Position numbers and translations under genes: made by a program
The notes under the pieces: generated by a model
What the model was told of the DNA's origin: nothing
The model's database searches: none
The model's input: the letters and a program-made list of their open reading frames with translations, nothing else
In this document: positions 35,086-44,178 of the stretch, one piece after another
Numbering within the stretch: the first letter of the stretch is position 1
How the letters are laid out: every line of letters starts with the position of its first letter
From: JAHRVQ01 sp051278195
GTDB taxonomy: Bacteria > Pseudomonadota > Gammaproteobacteria > Pseudomonadales > Azotimanducaceae
NCBI GenBank assembly: GCA_051278195.1
Contig: JBNMQM010000003.1
Coordinates: forward strand, 1 to 64,000
DNA: 64,000 nt
Reading direction: 5' to 3'

Positions 35086-36936
35086 CTAAAGCGCAAACTT
35101 GCAGTCAAAGCACTGCACATAGATGCCGGGCTGACGGCTCATGTTGAGTAATGTATTCAATTCAGTCTTCATTAGCGCCAGTATTTTGAATGCGTCTTGG
35201 CTGACGACACTAGTCCCTAAAACGCCATGCACAGATTTCAAACTGCTATTGGTGACTTCCTTCAAAATTCGATCTTTGGTGGACAGAGGTTGCTCTACAT
35301 AGAGCACATCATAATTGCCAACGTCTGCTAGTAGCGCTGCAGAATCGATTGCATCGTCCAGTGAACCGATCGCATCGATTAGACCGTGACCCAGAGCATC
35401 TTGTGCCGCCCAAACGCGTCCTTGACCAACTGTGTCAGCTTGTTCCAGAGTCATGTCGCGACCATCTGCTACCAGTGCTATAAAGCGCTGGTAGGTGCTG
35501 TTGATGGATAGTGTGAGGATAGTGTCGAGGGCGGCCGGCACATCTTCGAGGGGGTTTAGTAAGTTGCTTAGTTTCGTTGTACCGACACCGTCCGAATAAA
35601 CACCAAAACCATTCGCTGCGGTTTTGAGTGATGGAAATGTTAGGAACGTACCAATCGAACCCGTCAGGGTATTAGAGTTGGCGAATATCTTGTTCGCTGA
35701 AGCAGAGATCCAGTAGCCACCTGAAGCCGCATAGCTGCCCATTGAAACAACCACTGGTTTGCCTTCCTTCTGAACTCGTACGAGTGCTCGACGAATATCC
35801 TCTGATGCCGTTGCGCTCCCTCCTGGACTATCAACTCTCAGCACTAAGGCTTTTACCGACTGATCATTTCTAGCCAGATCGATCATCGCGATGGCCGTGT
35901 GACTGCCCACACCTCCTGGGGGTTGATCACCATCGAGGATGACGCCACTTGCAGTGATGACGGCTATCTTATCAATGGCCGGGTTGACGACAGGAATAGG
36001 GGGGCGCGTGAGCGCCAAGTAGTCGCGGAAATTCGTCTGATGGAAGGAATCGCCATTACTACCAACGAGGTCAACCATCATCGTCTTCCATTCTTCACGG
36101 CTAACCAAGTCATCCACCAAACCTTGCTGCACGGCAAGCTGATTACCGTTGCCATTAGTCGTGGCGAGCAATTCGTCATACTCATTGGTAAAGGTATTAA
36201 AACTGGCGTCGCTGATACCTCGATTGGCGGTAATATGAGTGCGATAGTTTGCCCAGAGCGTATCTAGCCACGCTAGATTTGCGAGCCTGGATTCATCAGA
36301 CATGTCGTCTCTTAGGTAGGGCTCGACAGCACCTTTATAGGTTCCGACTTTATAGACGTTGAACTGAACATTGAGCTTGTCCAGAGCCGATTTGAAATAG
36401 ATGGGATATGTGCCAAAGCCCGGTAGAAAAACGCCATTGAAAACAGGGAAACTAGATTCATCCAGATATACTTCGTCAGCCATACTAGCGAGATAATACT
36501 GGCTCTGGGAATAGCTGCCTCCGAATGCATAAACTGGTTTGCCTGTTTGTTTGAATTCGGCAATTGCTCGGGCGATATCTTCCAGTTTACTTAATCCTGC
36601 GGTTTGCAACCGGTCCAAGTTCAAAACAAGCGTCTTTACGCGCTTGTCTTTAGCGCCGCTGCGGATAGCATCTGTGATATCACGTAGTGCTGTTTCAGCT
36701 TCGTCGTCGTCATAACCAGAGAGAAAACCGGCGATGGGGTCTATCAATTGTTTTTGTTCGACAATGGCGCCGGTGGGGTTAATCACTAACGCAGTACTGC
36801 CGGGGATCGTTTCAGAATCACCTGAAAACAATGCGGCTAGAATGACAACAACGATCACCATAAAAATGATATTGCCAAGCGCTTCCTTCGTGACTGTTAT
36901 CGCCCGCCAGAGGCCAGAAAAAAACCGTCGTATCAT
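35086..36936 (-). CDS. sppA: signal peptide peptidase A, 67-kDa type
   Basis: 616 residues, tandem S49 domains as in E. coli SppA. One N-terminal membrane anchor (about 18-38). The Ser/Lys dyad is visible: Lys201 in VGTYKGAVEPYLRDDMS and Ser405 in SYAASGGYW. Faces the periplasm and digests cleaved signal peptides in the membrane. The next gene upstream, a HAD phosphatase, ends 34 bp before it on the same strand. Confidence 0.95.
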   Translation of the reverse strand: MIRRFFSGLWRAITVTKEALGNIIFMVIVVVILAALFSGDSETIPGSTALVINPTGAIVEQKQLIDPIAGFLSGYDDDEAETALRDITDAIRSGAKDKRVKTLVLNLDRLQTAGLSKLEDIARAIAEFKQTGKPVYAFGGSYSQSQYYLASMADEVYLDESSFPVFNGVFLPGFGTYPIYFKSALDKLNVQFNVYKVGTYKGAVEPYLRDDMSDESRLANLAWLDTLWANYRTHITANRGISDASFNTFTNEYDELLATTNGNGNQLAVQQGLVDDLVSREEWKTMMVDLVGSNGDSFHQTNFRDYLALTRPPIPVVNPAIDKIAVITASGVILDGDQPPGGVGSHTAIAMIDLARNDQSVKALVLRVDSPGGSATASEDIRRALVRVQKEGKPVVVSMGSYAASGGYWISASANKIFANSNTLTGSIGTFLTFPSLKTAANGFGVYSDGVGTTKLSNLLNPLEDVPAALDTILTLSINSTYQRFIALVADGRDMTLEQADTVGQGRVWAAQDALGHGLIDAIGSLDDAIDSAALLADVGNYDVLYVEQPLSTKDRILKEVTNSSLKSVHGVLGTSVVSQDAFKILALMKTELNTLLNMSRQPGIYVQCFDCKFAL

Positions 36937-36970
36937 GTCGCTAATCCCTCAATCTTGACCTGCCATGTTA

Positions 36971-37573
36971 TCACAGCAAACCATAGCGTTTTAGCTGTGT
37001 TGCGGCCTCTATCGGACCGTGGGTTAGTTCTGCTCTCAACCCTGCATTTCTCGCAGACTCGACGTTAGTTGCGTTGTCATCGAAAAACAGCAGTTGGTCA
37101 GGTCGCTTATCAAGTGAGTGGGCCGCGTGCGTAAAGGCGGCCAGGTCTGGTTTCATATGCCCGGTCTCAAAAGAGGCAAAAACAAAGTCAAACTGACTTA
37201 TGATGTTTGATTCTTGGTTAAACCGTTCCCAGTGCAGTTGGTTCGTGTTCGATAGGCAGGCCAATTGGACACTTTGCTTTAACTCACTTAGCAGTGGCCC
37301 AGCCTCCGTGTAGAACCCCTTGGGCCAAGCCCTGAAATACGACAGGAAAGAATCTGTCGTCTGGTCGAGTGCCATTTCACTGATAAGCGCTCTGGCGAAT
37401 TCTTCTGGCTGACTGTGTCCTGATTCGAATTCTCTCACCGCCGATGAGAGAAGCCATTTCTGCCAAATATCAGCTTCACTCAGCTGACTTTGCTCTGCAG
37501 ATAGCGGCGGCCCGTCTAATTCGATCAACACACCGCCTAGGTCGAAGATCACACAGTCGATTGTTGGCTTCAT
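36971..37573 (-). CDS. HAD family hydrolase (HAD-IA, YihX-like)
   Basis: 200 residues. Motif I VIFDLGGVLIELDG (nucleophile Asp, second Asp replaced by Gly as in YihX-like members), motif II CLSNTNQLHWERF, motif III Lys in GHMKPDLAAF and motif IV LFFDDNATNVESARNAG. Probable sugar-1-phosphate or nucleotide phosphatase; substrate unknown. Same strand as sppA, 34 bp away. Confidence 0.87.
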   Translation of the reverse strand: MKPTIDCVIFDLGGVLIELDGPPLSAEQSQLSEADIWQKWLLSSAVREFESGHSQPEEFARALISEMALDQTTDSFLSYFRAWPKGFYTEAGPLLSELKQSVQLACLSNTNQLHWERFNQESNIISQFDFVFASFETGHMKPDLAAFTHAAHSLDKRPDQLLFFDDNATNVESARNAGLRAELTHGPIEAATQLKRYGLL

Positions 37574-37644
37574 AAACCACTTCTGTAATTCGGGTACAAA
37601 ATGGTACCTTTAAACAGAGTGTAGTGTGTGAGGAAATCGTCACC

Positions 37645-39288
37645 TTGAGTAGTATTTACGATAGTCAGTTAGAGAAGAATAGTGCGAACTTTGAGTCGCT
37701 TTCGCCCCTGTCGTTTTTCCGTCGGGCAGCCTTGTTGTATGGGGATTATACCGCCACTGTTCACGGTGAGCGCCGTTATACCTGGGGCGAGACCTATCTG
37801 CGCGCATTAAAAGTCGCGAGTGCGCTGCGTGACAGAGGGATTCGGCCGGGGGATACCGTTGCTGTTATGTTGCCTAATATTCCAGAGATGTTTGAATCAC
37901 ACTTTTCTATACCGATGAGTGGCGCAGTACTCAATGCCATCAATACTCGGCTGGATGCAAAAACCGTCGCATTCATTCTTCAACACGCCGAAGCCAAAGT
38001 ATTGATTGCTGACCGGGAATTCTCGCCAATCCTGACCGAAGCGTTGTCTATTCTCAAAGCGGAAGCTCCAGACCAAAGTATTTTGGTGATAAATGTTGAT
38101 GATGTACTCTGCGAGGGGGGGGAGCTTATCGGATCTATGACTTACGATGATTTGTTAGCAGAGGGTCGTGACGATTTTGAGTGGCAACTGCCGGAGAATG
38201 AATGGTCTGCAATCTCATTGAACTACACGTCGGGTACCACTGGCGATCCTAAAGGCGTTGTTTACCATCACAGAGGTGCCTATTTAAACGCGGCGAATAA
38301 TGCGCTGACCTGGGGGATGGGGTTACACCCTCGTTACCTCTGGACGTTGCCAATGTTTCATTGCAACGGATGGTGCTTTCCCTGGACGATGGCCGCTGTC
38401 GTTGGGGTAAATGTCTGTTTGCGTCAAGTCAGGGAAGAGGCGGTGTTTACTGCCATAAAGGAACATAAGATCAGCCATTTCTGTGGTGCACCTGTGGTAC
38501 TCAACACGTTACTGAACGCGCCGGAGGAGATGAAAACAGGGATACAACATAAAGTTTCTGTGATGACCGCCGGTGCTGCACCTCCAGCAGCCGTGATTCA
38601 AGGAATGGAAGCCCTAGGCTTTGACGTTACTCAAGTCTATGGCCTAACAGAAACCTATGGTCCGATGGTTGTCTCAGCATGGCGATCGGCGTGGGACGAC
38701 TTACCAGAAGACGAGAAAGCGACCTTAAAAGCGCGCCAAGGCATTGTTTCAACGTTGGCCGGAGATATGATGATTGCAGACCCTGATACCCTGGTGCCGG
38801 TGCCCTGGGATGGAGAAACTCAAGGTGAAATTTTTATGCGCGGTAATATCGTTATGAAAGGTTATCTAAAGAACCCAACGACGACTGAAGCTGCCTTTAA
38901 AGGTGGATGGTTTCACTCTGGCGACATTGCAGTTTGTCATCAGGATGGTTACATCCAGATTAAAGACCGATCTAAGGATGTCATTATTAGCGGCGGTGAG
39001 AACATCTCTAGCATCGAGGTAGAGGATATTCTGTTCAAGCATCCCAAAATATTAGAAGCCGCTGTGGTTGCTAAGATGGATGAAAAGTGGGGCGAACACC
39101 CCTGTGCGTTCGTTTCAGTAAAGCCCGGTGAGTCGCTATCAGCTGAAGAAGTGATCGAGTACTGTCGCCAAGAAATGGCTCGATTTAAGGTGCCCAAGAC
39201 GATCATATTTGGCGAACTTGCGAAGACTTCGACGGGCAAAGTACAAAAGTATCTTTTACGAGAGCGAGCAGAAGCTATTGGCCACTAG
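37645..39288 (+). CDS. acyl-CoA synthetase (AMP-forming)
   Basis: About 547 residues of the ANL superfamily. The AMP-binding P-loop is NYTSGTTGDPKGVVYHHR, the adenylate loop is QVYGLTETYGP, the hinge region is WFHSGDIAVCHQDGYIQIKDRSKDVI and the C-terminal catalytic lysine is in KTSTGKVQKYLLRE. Activates a fatty or short-chain acid to its CoA ester; closest by feel to medium-chain and methylthiopropionate-type ligases, substrate unproven. The TTG at 37645 is chosen over the GTG at 37624 since GAGGAAA lies 8 bp before it. Confidence 0.9.
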   Translation: MSSIYDSQLEKNSANFESLSPLSFFRRAALLYGDYTATVHGERRYTWGETYLRALKVASALRDRGIRPGDTVAVMLPNIPEMFESHFSIPMSGAVLNAINTRLDAKTVAFILQHAEAKVLIADREFSPILTEALSILKAEAPDQSILVINVDDVLCEGGELIGSMTYDDLLAEGRDDFEWQLPENEWSAISLNYTSGTTGDPKGVVYHHRGAYLNAANNALTWGMGLHPRYLWTLPMFHCNGWCFPWTMAAVVGVNVCLRQVREEAVFTAIKEHKISHFCGAPVVLNTLLNAPEEMKTGIQHKVSVMTAGAAPPAAVIQGMEALGFDVTQVYGLTETYGPMVVSAWRSAWDDLPEDEKATLKARQGIVSTLAGDMMIADPDTLVPVPWDGETQGEIFMRGNIVMKGYLKNPTTTEAAFKGGWFHSGDIAVCHQDGYIQIKDRSKDVIISGGENISSIEVEDILFKHPKILEAAVVAKMDEKWGEHPCAFVSVKPGESLSAEEVIEYCRQEMARFKVPKTIIFGELAKTSTGKVQKYLLRERAEAIGH

Positions 39289-39772
39289 AACAACGATTGC
39301 AATTGAACTCGCTAAACCTGCTGATTGCATTGAGCTGGCAGATTTATCGCGCGTTGCAATCGAGTACGGACTTCGCTGGCGTTGGAAGCCCTCAAGGATT
39401 TTGAACATGATTCGGCATAAGGATTGCTCGGTAATTGTTGCCCGAACGCCAGACAATGAGGTGGCAGGGTTTGCCGCAATGGAATTCCACGAACTACATG
39501 GCTATCTCTGTTTGCTGGCAACACCACTGCGGTTCCGTCGTCAGGGCGTCGGTCTACAACTTCTGGAATGGTTAGAGGCTAGCGCAAGGATTGCCGCGTT
39601 AAACTATATAGCACTAGAAGTACGCGAGAAAAATACCAGTGCAGTTAGATTCTATGAAACCGCAGGCTATCAAATCCAAGTGTTGAAACCCGATTACTAT
39701 GACGGTCAAGAAGACGCGTATCGAATGTCTCATGAACTCATCAGTGCGGATGTGTCCGTGCGGAGACCGTGA
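39278..39772 (+). CDS. GNAT family N-acetyltransferase, RimI-like
   Basis: About 164 residues. The acetyl-CoA loop is RFRRQGVGLQLLEWLE and the C-terminal segment ALEVREKNTSAVRFYETAGYQ is typical of RimI-type enzymes. The start is uncertain: I favour the TTG at 39278, overlapping the previous stop, over the longer frame from 39209, whose N terminus would be read in another frame of the synthetase gene. Acceptor unknown. It overlaps murF at TGATG, so it is the middle gene of a three-gene run. Confidence 0.8.
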   Translation: MATRTTIAIELAKPADCIELADLSRVAIEYGLRWRWKPSRILNMIRHKDCSVIVARTPDNEVAGFAAMEFHELHGYLCLLATPLRFRRQGVGLQLLEWLEASARIAALNYIALEVREKNTSAVRFYETAGYQIQVLKPDYYDGQEDAYRMSHELISADVSVRRP

Positions 39773-41139
39773 TGCCACTCTGGAGCTGGACTGAATTATC
39801 AAAACTTGGGCACGCATCCCAAATTACCGGGCCTGACATTTCAGGTGTCAGCATTGATTCAAGGCAGGTTCAGGCTGGGGATTTATTCGTCGCTTTATCC
39901 GGTGACCCAGGTCCTCGATTTCAAACGAGTATTGATAACCCACGTGATGGTCACGAATTTATCGATACGGCCCGTGCCTCAGGTGCTAGTGCCGTGATGC
40001 TGAGCCGGTCGAACAGCAACGCCGCATATCCCTTCCTGCGGGTAGCCGATACCTTGGACGGCTTGTGGGCGCTAGGTGCCTTGGCCAGACAACGCTGTGC
40101 GGGGCGCATCGTCGCAATCACCGGAAGCGCAGGTAAAACAACCGCAAGATCGTGGCTCATGCAATGTCTGGCAGATCAATTCGATATGCATGGCTCCATT
40201 GGTAGTCTCAACAATCACTGGGGCGTGCCCCTGTCGCTCAGCCGTATGCCAAAGGAAACTGATGTCGGTGTGTTTGAGATAGGCACCAATCACAGCGGTG
40301 AAATATCACCCTTAAGCCGGCTGGTTCAACCCCACATCTGCATTTTGCTCAATGTCTTGCCTGCACACATTGGCAACTTTGAGTCATTCGATTCACTTGA
40401 GAAGGAGAAACGTTCTATTGCCGATGGGCTGGACGATGCCGGTTGCCTTATTTTGTCGGAGTCTCTGGCAACAGGTCATGAACGAGAATTCACCTTTGGA
40501 ATCGGCAGTTCTGCGGATGTTTGCGCTAAGTATGAGGTCACGGATACCGGATGGGTAATTCACGCAAATGTCTCAGGCGAGCTTATTCGATACACGCTTG
40601 TTTCAGGGGGTGAGCACCGCTTACAAACCTCTTTAGCGGTACTTGCTGCCGCTAGAAAACTGGGTGCCGATTTATCTCGCGTTGCGCTACATATGTCATC
40701 GCTATCGTCACCCGTGGGCAGAGGGGACGAGACCGTGATTAACGGGGTTGCTGTGATTGATGACAGTTACAATGCTAATCCGGTCAGCATGCAATATGCA
40801 CTTGATGCGCTGAAGATAAAATCAGGCAGGCGGATAGCGATTCTTGGCGAGATTATGGAACTGGGTCAAATGTCGGCTGGTTACCATCAAAAACTGTCTG
40901 CATGCTTCACTGAATTCGACCGCGTGCTTACTGTCGGTGCTGGTTTTGCCGCAACCCCTGGCAGCGAACACTATTCTTCTGCTGATCAGATTGACCTGCA
41001 AAAACTTGTTCAGGGGTTTACTACGGGTGACACTATTTTGGTCAAAGGGTCTAATCAGGTGTTCTGGGTAAACGGCTTTGTTAAGGCGCTGAGTGATTCG
41101 CTGGCAGCCAAAAAAAACCCGACTAAACAGCCGGGCTAA
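39772..41139 (+). CDS. murF: UDP-N-acetylmuramoyl-tripeptide--D-alanyl-D-alanine ligase
   Basis: 455 residues. ATP loop ITGSAGKTT (G118-T123), family motif EIGTNHSGEISPLSRLVQP, NVLPAHIGNFESF and the C-terminal DDSYNANPVSMQYAL. Adds D-Ala-D-Ala to the peptidoglycan precursor in the cytoplasm. It is not beside other mur/fts genes but after a GNAT and acyl-CoA synthetase; it may be the only copy moved out of the division cluster, or a paralogue. TGATG overlap with the GNAT gene sets the ATG. Confidence 0.87.
   Translation: MPLWSWTELSKLGHASQITGPDISGVSIDSRQVQAGDLFVALSGDPGPRFQTSIDNPRDGHEFIDTARASGASAVMLSRSNSNAAYPFLRVADTLDGLWALGALARQRCAGRIVAITGSAGKTTARSWLMQCLADQFDMHGSIGSLNNHWGVPLSLSRMPKETDVGVFEIGTNHSGEISPLSRLVQPHICILLNVLPAHIGNFESFDSLEKEKRSIADGLDDAGCLILSESLATGHEREFTFGIGSSADVCAKYEVTDTGWVIHANVSGELIRYTLVSGGEHRLQTSLAVLAAARKLGADLSRVALHMSSLSSPVGRGDETVINGVAVIDDSYNANPVSMQYALDALKIKSGRRIAILGEIMELGQMSAGYHQKLSACFTEFDRVLTVGAGFAATPGSEHYSSADQIDLQKLVQGFTTGDTILVKGSNQVFWVNGFVKALSDSLAAKKNPTKQPG
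41110..41135 (-). terminator. minus-strand rho-independent terminator inside the murF 3' end
   Basis: On the minus strand CCCGGCT, loop GTTT, AGTCGGG (7-bp stem with one G-T pair) is followed by eight T residues. It lies in the last codons of murF and points the other way, so it would stop transcripts coming from the YiiX-like gene across the 19-bp repeat array. Confidence 0.65.
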
Positions 41140-41531
41140 TTACCATTAGGAGCAACATACAATGCCTTGCAGCAGCTAGGAGTCCTTAACGCTATATGGA
41201 GTCCTTAACGCCATATGGAGTCTTCAACCCAGCAGAGAGTCTTCAACCCAGTAGAGAGTCTTCAACCCAGCAGAGAGTCTTCAACCCAGCAGAGAGTCTT
41301 CAACCCAGTAGAGAGTCTTCAACCCAATATAGAGTCAGCGACGCTATGTTCAAGGTTACGACGGGGTCGCAAGGCCTTAAACAACTGCTTTAAAGATAGT
41401 TGATGATAGTTAGAGCGCGAGTGCTCACTCAGAACTTTAAGACATATTGCCTATTCTATAAAACCACAGTTTTGTAATCGAAAAACCATCGGTATAAACC
41501 GCCGCCTTAAATCAGGCTTCGATCAGGTTAG
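41140..41531. other. intergenic region between murF and the YiiX-like gene
   Basis: 392 bp between convergent genes. It holds the 19-bp tandem repeat array (listed separately) at 41179-41349 and then about 180 bp in which I see no gene, only a short imperfect hairpin around GAGCGCGAGTGCTC near 41415-41430. Two short open frames here (61-66 residues) are by-products of the 19-bp period. Confidence 0.7.
41179..41349. repeat. 19-bp tandem repeat array, nine units
   Basis: Nine head-to-tail 19-bp units. Units 1-2 read GGAGTCCTTAACGCYATAT; units 3-7 read (A/G)GAGTCTTCAACCCAGYAG with C or T at one position; unit 8 (41312-41330) ends AATAT; unit 9 (41331-41349) is decayed. The outer units differ from the inner ones, a sign of expansion from the centre. 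No spacers, so not CRISPR. Lies downstream of murF and in the presumed 3' trailer of the YiiX-like gene. Confidence 0.9.
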
Positions 41532-42497
41532 CTAGTGGATTTGAGGCTTATCTTGTTGCTCTTCCTGCTGATCGCTCGGTTGATCGTCTTCATGGCGGTT
41601 GTCAGCCTCTTTCGGCGCCTCAGATATGGCGATAGCCTGCATGATCGCCGCATCGACGTCCTCTACATTCGGCCCAAGGGCACCCTGCAGGTAGAGGTCG
41701 ACCTCGTCTTTATCCAAGTCGCCTGAAGCATGCCAGGGCAAAAGATTGGGATCGCTATGATGACCGATATCGACAAATGGATATTTAATGATCTTGAAGT
41801 AGGGAGAATAGTCAAAGTCGCTGGGCGTACAAAGGCGAGGGTTGCGCCGGAACAGTTTAATCCCTGAATCTTCAGTGTGTTTTACCAGAGGCAGGATTGG
41901 AAACTGAACAAATGAGAAGGCCTCAGCGATCATCGTCGAACAAACCGTGCGGGTAGATGTGCCTGGGTTCTGTTGAAACAAACTCGAACGCCAGCGACGA
42001 GGCAACAGAAACCATGGGAATAGAAACCTTGCCAAATCAAAAATCTGCCTCACATCATAATCAACGCCAAGTCGACTAGTCGCATATCGAATGACCTGCT
42101 GGGCATCCTTCATGCCAAGTCGCGACGGACGGCAAATACGTAAATGTTCTGCCTGATAGCTTTCAAGGTTACTGACAATCGTCCCATGACCGAGCAGGCT
42201 TTCGATGACCAACCGGTCGTCGCGGTCTCCCTGGTAGTGATGCTGAACGATTTTTTGAAGGTCGGGGTCTTCGATATCGTGCAACCTTCCGATGTAAAGG
42301 GCAGCGTGTGTCCAAGGGCTTTGAGTAATGACTCTGATGACATTACTGACCCGTGATCTGCCCTCCACCAATAAAACGTCACAGGGCCTCAACTCATATT
42401 TGATGCGCTCAAAGTCGCTCAACTGGAAGGAACGAGCAGATCCTTGACGGTTTAGCCAGTGTATGGCGGGTTGTGACAGGAAGTTGAAAAGGCCCAT
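41532..42497 (-). CDS. YiiX/YebB-like permuted papain-fold hydrolase
   Basis: 321 residues from the ATG at 42497; a longer frame on this strand runs into the moaA coding region and is not real. Permuted NlpC/P60-type catalytic residues: His64 in SPWTHAALYIG and Cys186 in STRTVCSTMIAEAF. Family members act as amidases or esterases on unknown lipids or peptides. No signal peptide. The C-terminal 50 residues are acidic and Gln-rich (DDQPSDQQEEQQDK). Diverges from moaA across 91 bp. Confidence 0.85.
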   Translation of the reverse strand: MGLFNFLSQPAIHWLNRQGSARSFQLSDFERIKYELRPCDVLLVEGRSRVSNVIRVITQSPWTHAALYIGRLHDIEDPDLQKIVQHHYQGDRDDRLVIESLLGHGTIVSNLESYQAEHLRICRPSRLGMKDAQQVIRYATSRLGVDYDVRQIFDLARFLFPWFLLPRRWRSSLFQQNPGTSTRTVCSTMIAEAFSFVQFPILPLVKHTEDSGIKLFRRNPRLCTPSDFDYSPYFKIIKYPFVDIGHHSDPNLLPWHASGDLDKDEVDLYLQGALGPNVEDVDAAIMQAIAISEAPKEADNRHEDDQPSDQQEEQQDKPQIH

Positions 42498-42588
42498 AGG
42501 GTTATAACGGTAATAATGAAGGTTATTCGTTACATTATAGCCAGAAGTTGGGTTTCTATGGGACCGGCTACCGTGCAATAATCTAACA

Positions 42589-43551
42589 ATGATCGTTGAT
42601 CGACTTGGTCGCCAATTTAAGAACCTACGTGTCAGTCTGACTGCAGCCTGCAACTTTGCCTGCACGTATTGCGTGCCGGATGGAAAACGCCTGATGAAGG
42701 CCAAAAGCGAGCTTGCAGCCACCGAGTTACTGCAGGGTGTCAAACTGTTGCAACAAGCGGCTGGTATCGACAAGATTCGGATAACCGGTGGCGAGCCACT
42801 GGTGACGCCTAAGTTTGATGATTTTTTGCTCGGTGTTATGCAATTACCGCTGCGCGACGTTAGCATGACAACCAACGGCCAACTGTTGCTCAAAAAGCGT
42901 GACGTTATCGTTGAGTCCGGCATAAAACGTCTCAATGTCAGCCTTGATACCCTCGATCCGATTAATTTTAAAGAGATTGCCCGGGGTGGTGATCTCAAAA
43001 CTGTGCTTGCGGGCATGGATGCGATGCTCGATGCAGGTATCAAGTTAAAGGTCAATATGGTGCCGCTACGCAGCAAAAATGCTCACCAGGTCGTGCCGAT
43101 GCTCGACTATTGCCTCAATCGTGGTATCGAATTGCGCTACATCGAACTTATGCAGATGGGCCATTTGTTGGGTAGCAATGCTTTTCATCAGGATTTTTTG
43201 TCAATGGAGGCATTGCTGGATTTGATCAGTGAGAAATACGAGTTCGCGCGCACTGATGCACCTTATGATTCCACCGCTGTCCGTTTCGAGATTCCGGGGC
43301 AGGGTATCTTTGGCATCATCGCCAACGAAAGCGAACCCTTTTGCCGCTCTTGTACGCGCCTTCGGCTCTCTTCTGACGGAAATTTGTATGGCTGCCTCAG
43401 CAGTAGTCGCAGCCAGTACATTGGCGATTTGTTTGATCAACCCTCCCACCTGGCATTGCCAAAACTACAAAAAATGCTGCTCAGTGCGCTAGGCGATAAA
43501 CAACTCGCCTTTCAGGGCGAAACGACAGTTATGAAATTCATCGGTGGCTGA
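42589..43551 (+). CDS. moaA: GTP 3',8-cyclase MoaA
   Basis: 320 residues, radical SAM enzyme starting molybdopterin synthesis. N-terminal 4Fe-4S cysteines C21, C25, C28 in SLTAACNFACTYC; second cluster cysteines in FCRSCTRLRLSSDGNLYGC; ITGGEPLV contacts SAM; it ends with the typical Gly-Gly. No moaB/C/E neighbours. It would supply cofactor to the molybdenum hydroxylase at 10.5-14.1 kb. Confidence 0.93.
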   Translation: MIVDRLGRQFKNLRVSLTAACNFACTYCVPDGKRLMKAKSELAATELLQGVKLLQQAAGIDKIRITGGEPLVTPKFDDFLLGVMQLPLRDVSMTTNGQLLLKKRDVIVESGIKRLNVSLDTLDPINFKEIARGGDLKTVLAGMDAMLDAGIKLKVNMVPLRSKNAHQVVPMLDYCLNRGIELRYIELMQMGHLLGSNAFHQDFLSMEALLDLISEKYEFARTDAPYDSTAVRFEIPGQGIFGIIANESEPFCRSCTRLRLSSDGNLYGCLSSSRSQYIGDLFDQPSHLALPKLQKMLLSALGDKQLAFQGETTVMKFIGG

Positions 43552-43593
43552 GCGTCTATACTAAAAGGGTTCAGTTTATCTTGGAGCCCTCAA

Positions 43594-44178
43594 ATGAAAG
43601 CACGGAACGCCTTCATTACTATTCTTATCCTTGCTGTGACCAGTGCTTGCAGCTACACCGGTACTAACCTTCGACCCTACGCGAGTTGGACTGGATTGAT
43701 TCCTGACCAACAAATCAGCCGCCGCAGTCACTGGGCTATTGACGCCAATGCGAAGGTATATATCGCTCAACCGGCAAGTGGTTACCAAGACAGCGCCTTG
43801 GTCGACGAAATGGTTGAAGTTTTCCGGAAGTACTACCCAAGGGCTAGGCTCGGGCGACAAGCAGAAACCTTGGAGCAGGCGTTTGTTAGCGCTCGTTTTG
43901 CCGGAATGGACTATGTGGTGTTACCGTATATAGACAGCTACGCTGAACAAGACGGCATCCAGAAGATCATCAGCAAACAGGTTGAACCCAGTAACTTTAG
44001 GTTGGGCGAGGCGCGCATGAATGTTTACATTTATGCGAGTCAGGGCGAAGAGCTAGTCGATCACCTTAAACTGGATACCAGAGGCAGTATTTTTACGTCC
44101 GATAGCCGCAAACTCATTTGGCCGCCACTAGATGCCTATTTGAAGTCCTTAAGTCAGTACGATTTAGCTCGCAGATAA
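43594..44178 (+). CDS. DUF4823-type lipoprotein
   Basis: 194 residues. Lipoprotein signal peptide with lipobox TSAC, lipidated Cys19. The mature part (VYIAQPASGYQDSALVDEMVEVFRKYYP, GMDYVVLPYIDSYAEQDG) matches the DUF4823 pattern of small envelope lipoproteins, which resemble periplasmic nucleotide-fold domains. Function unknown. Ends over the convergent histidine kinase gene by about 15 bp. Confidence 0.8.
   Translation: MKARNAFITILILAVTSACSYTGTNLRPYASWTGLIPDQQISRRSHWAIDANAKVYIAQPASGYQDSALVDEMVEVFRKYYPRARLGRQAETLEQAFVSARFAGMDYVVLPYIDSYAEQDGIQKIISKQVEPSNFRLGEARMNVYIYASQGEELVDHLKLDTRGSIFTSDSRKLIWPPLDAYLKSLSQYDLARR

Noticed and set aside
41179..41349. CRISPR array
   Set aside because: Units are contiguous with no unique spacers and no cas genes are in the window.
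41196..41403. Two short open frames in the 19-bp repeat
   Set aside because: Their 19-residue peptide period is just the 19-bp repeat read in three frames; no ribosome site.
42498..43076. N-terminal extension of the YiiX-like frame
   Set aside because: Runs antisense through moaA; family similarity starts at the ATG at 42497.
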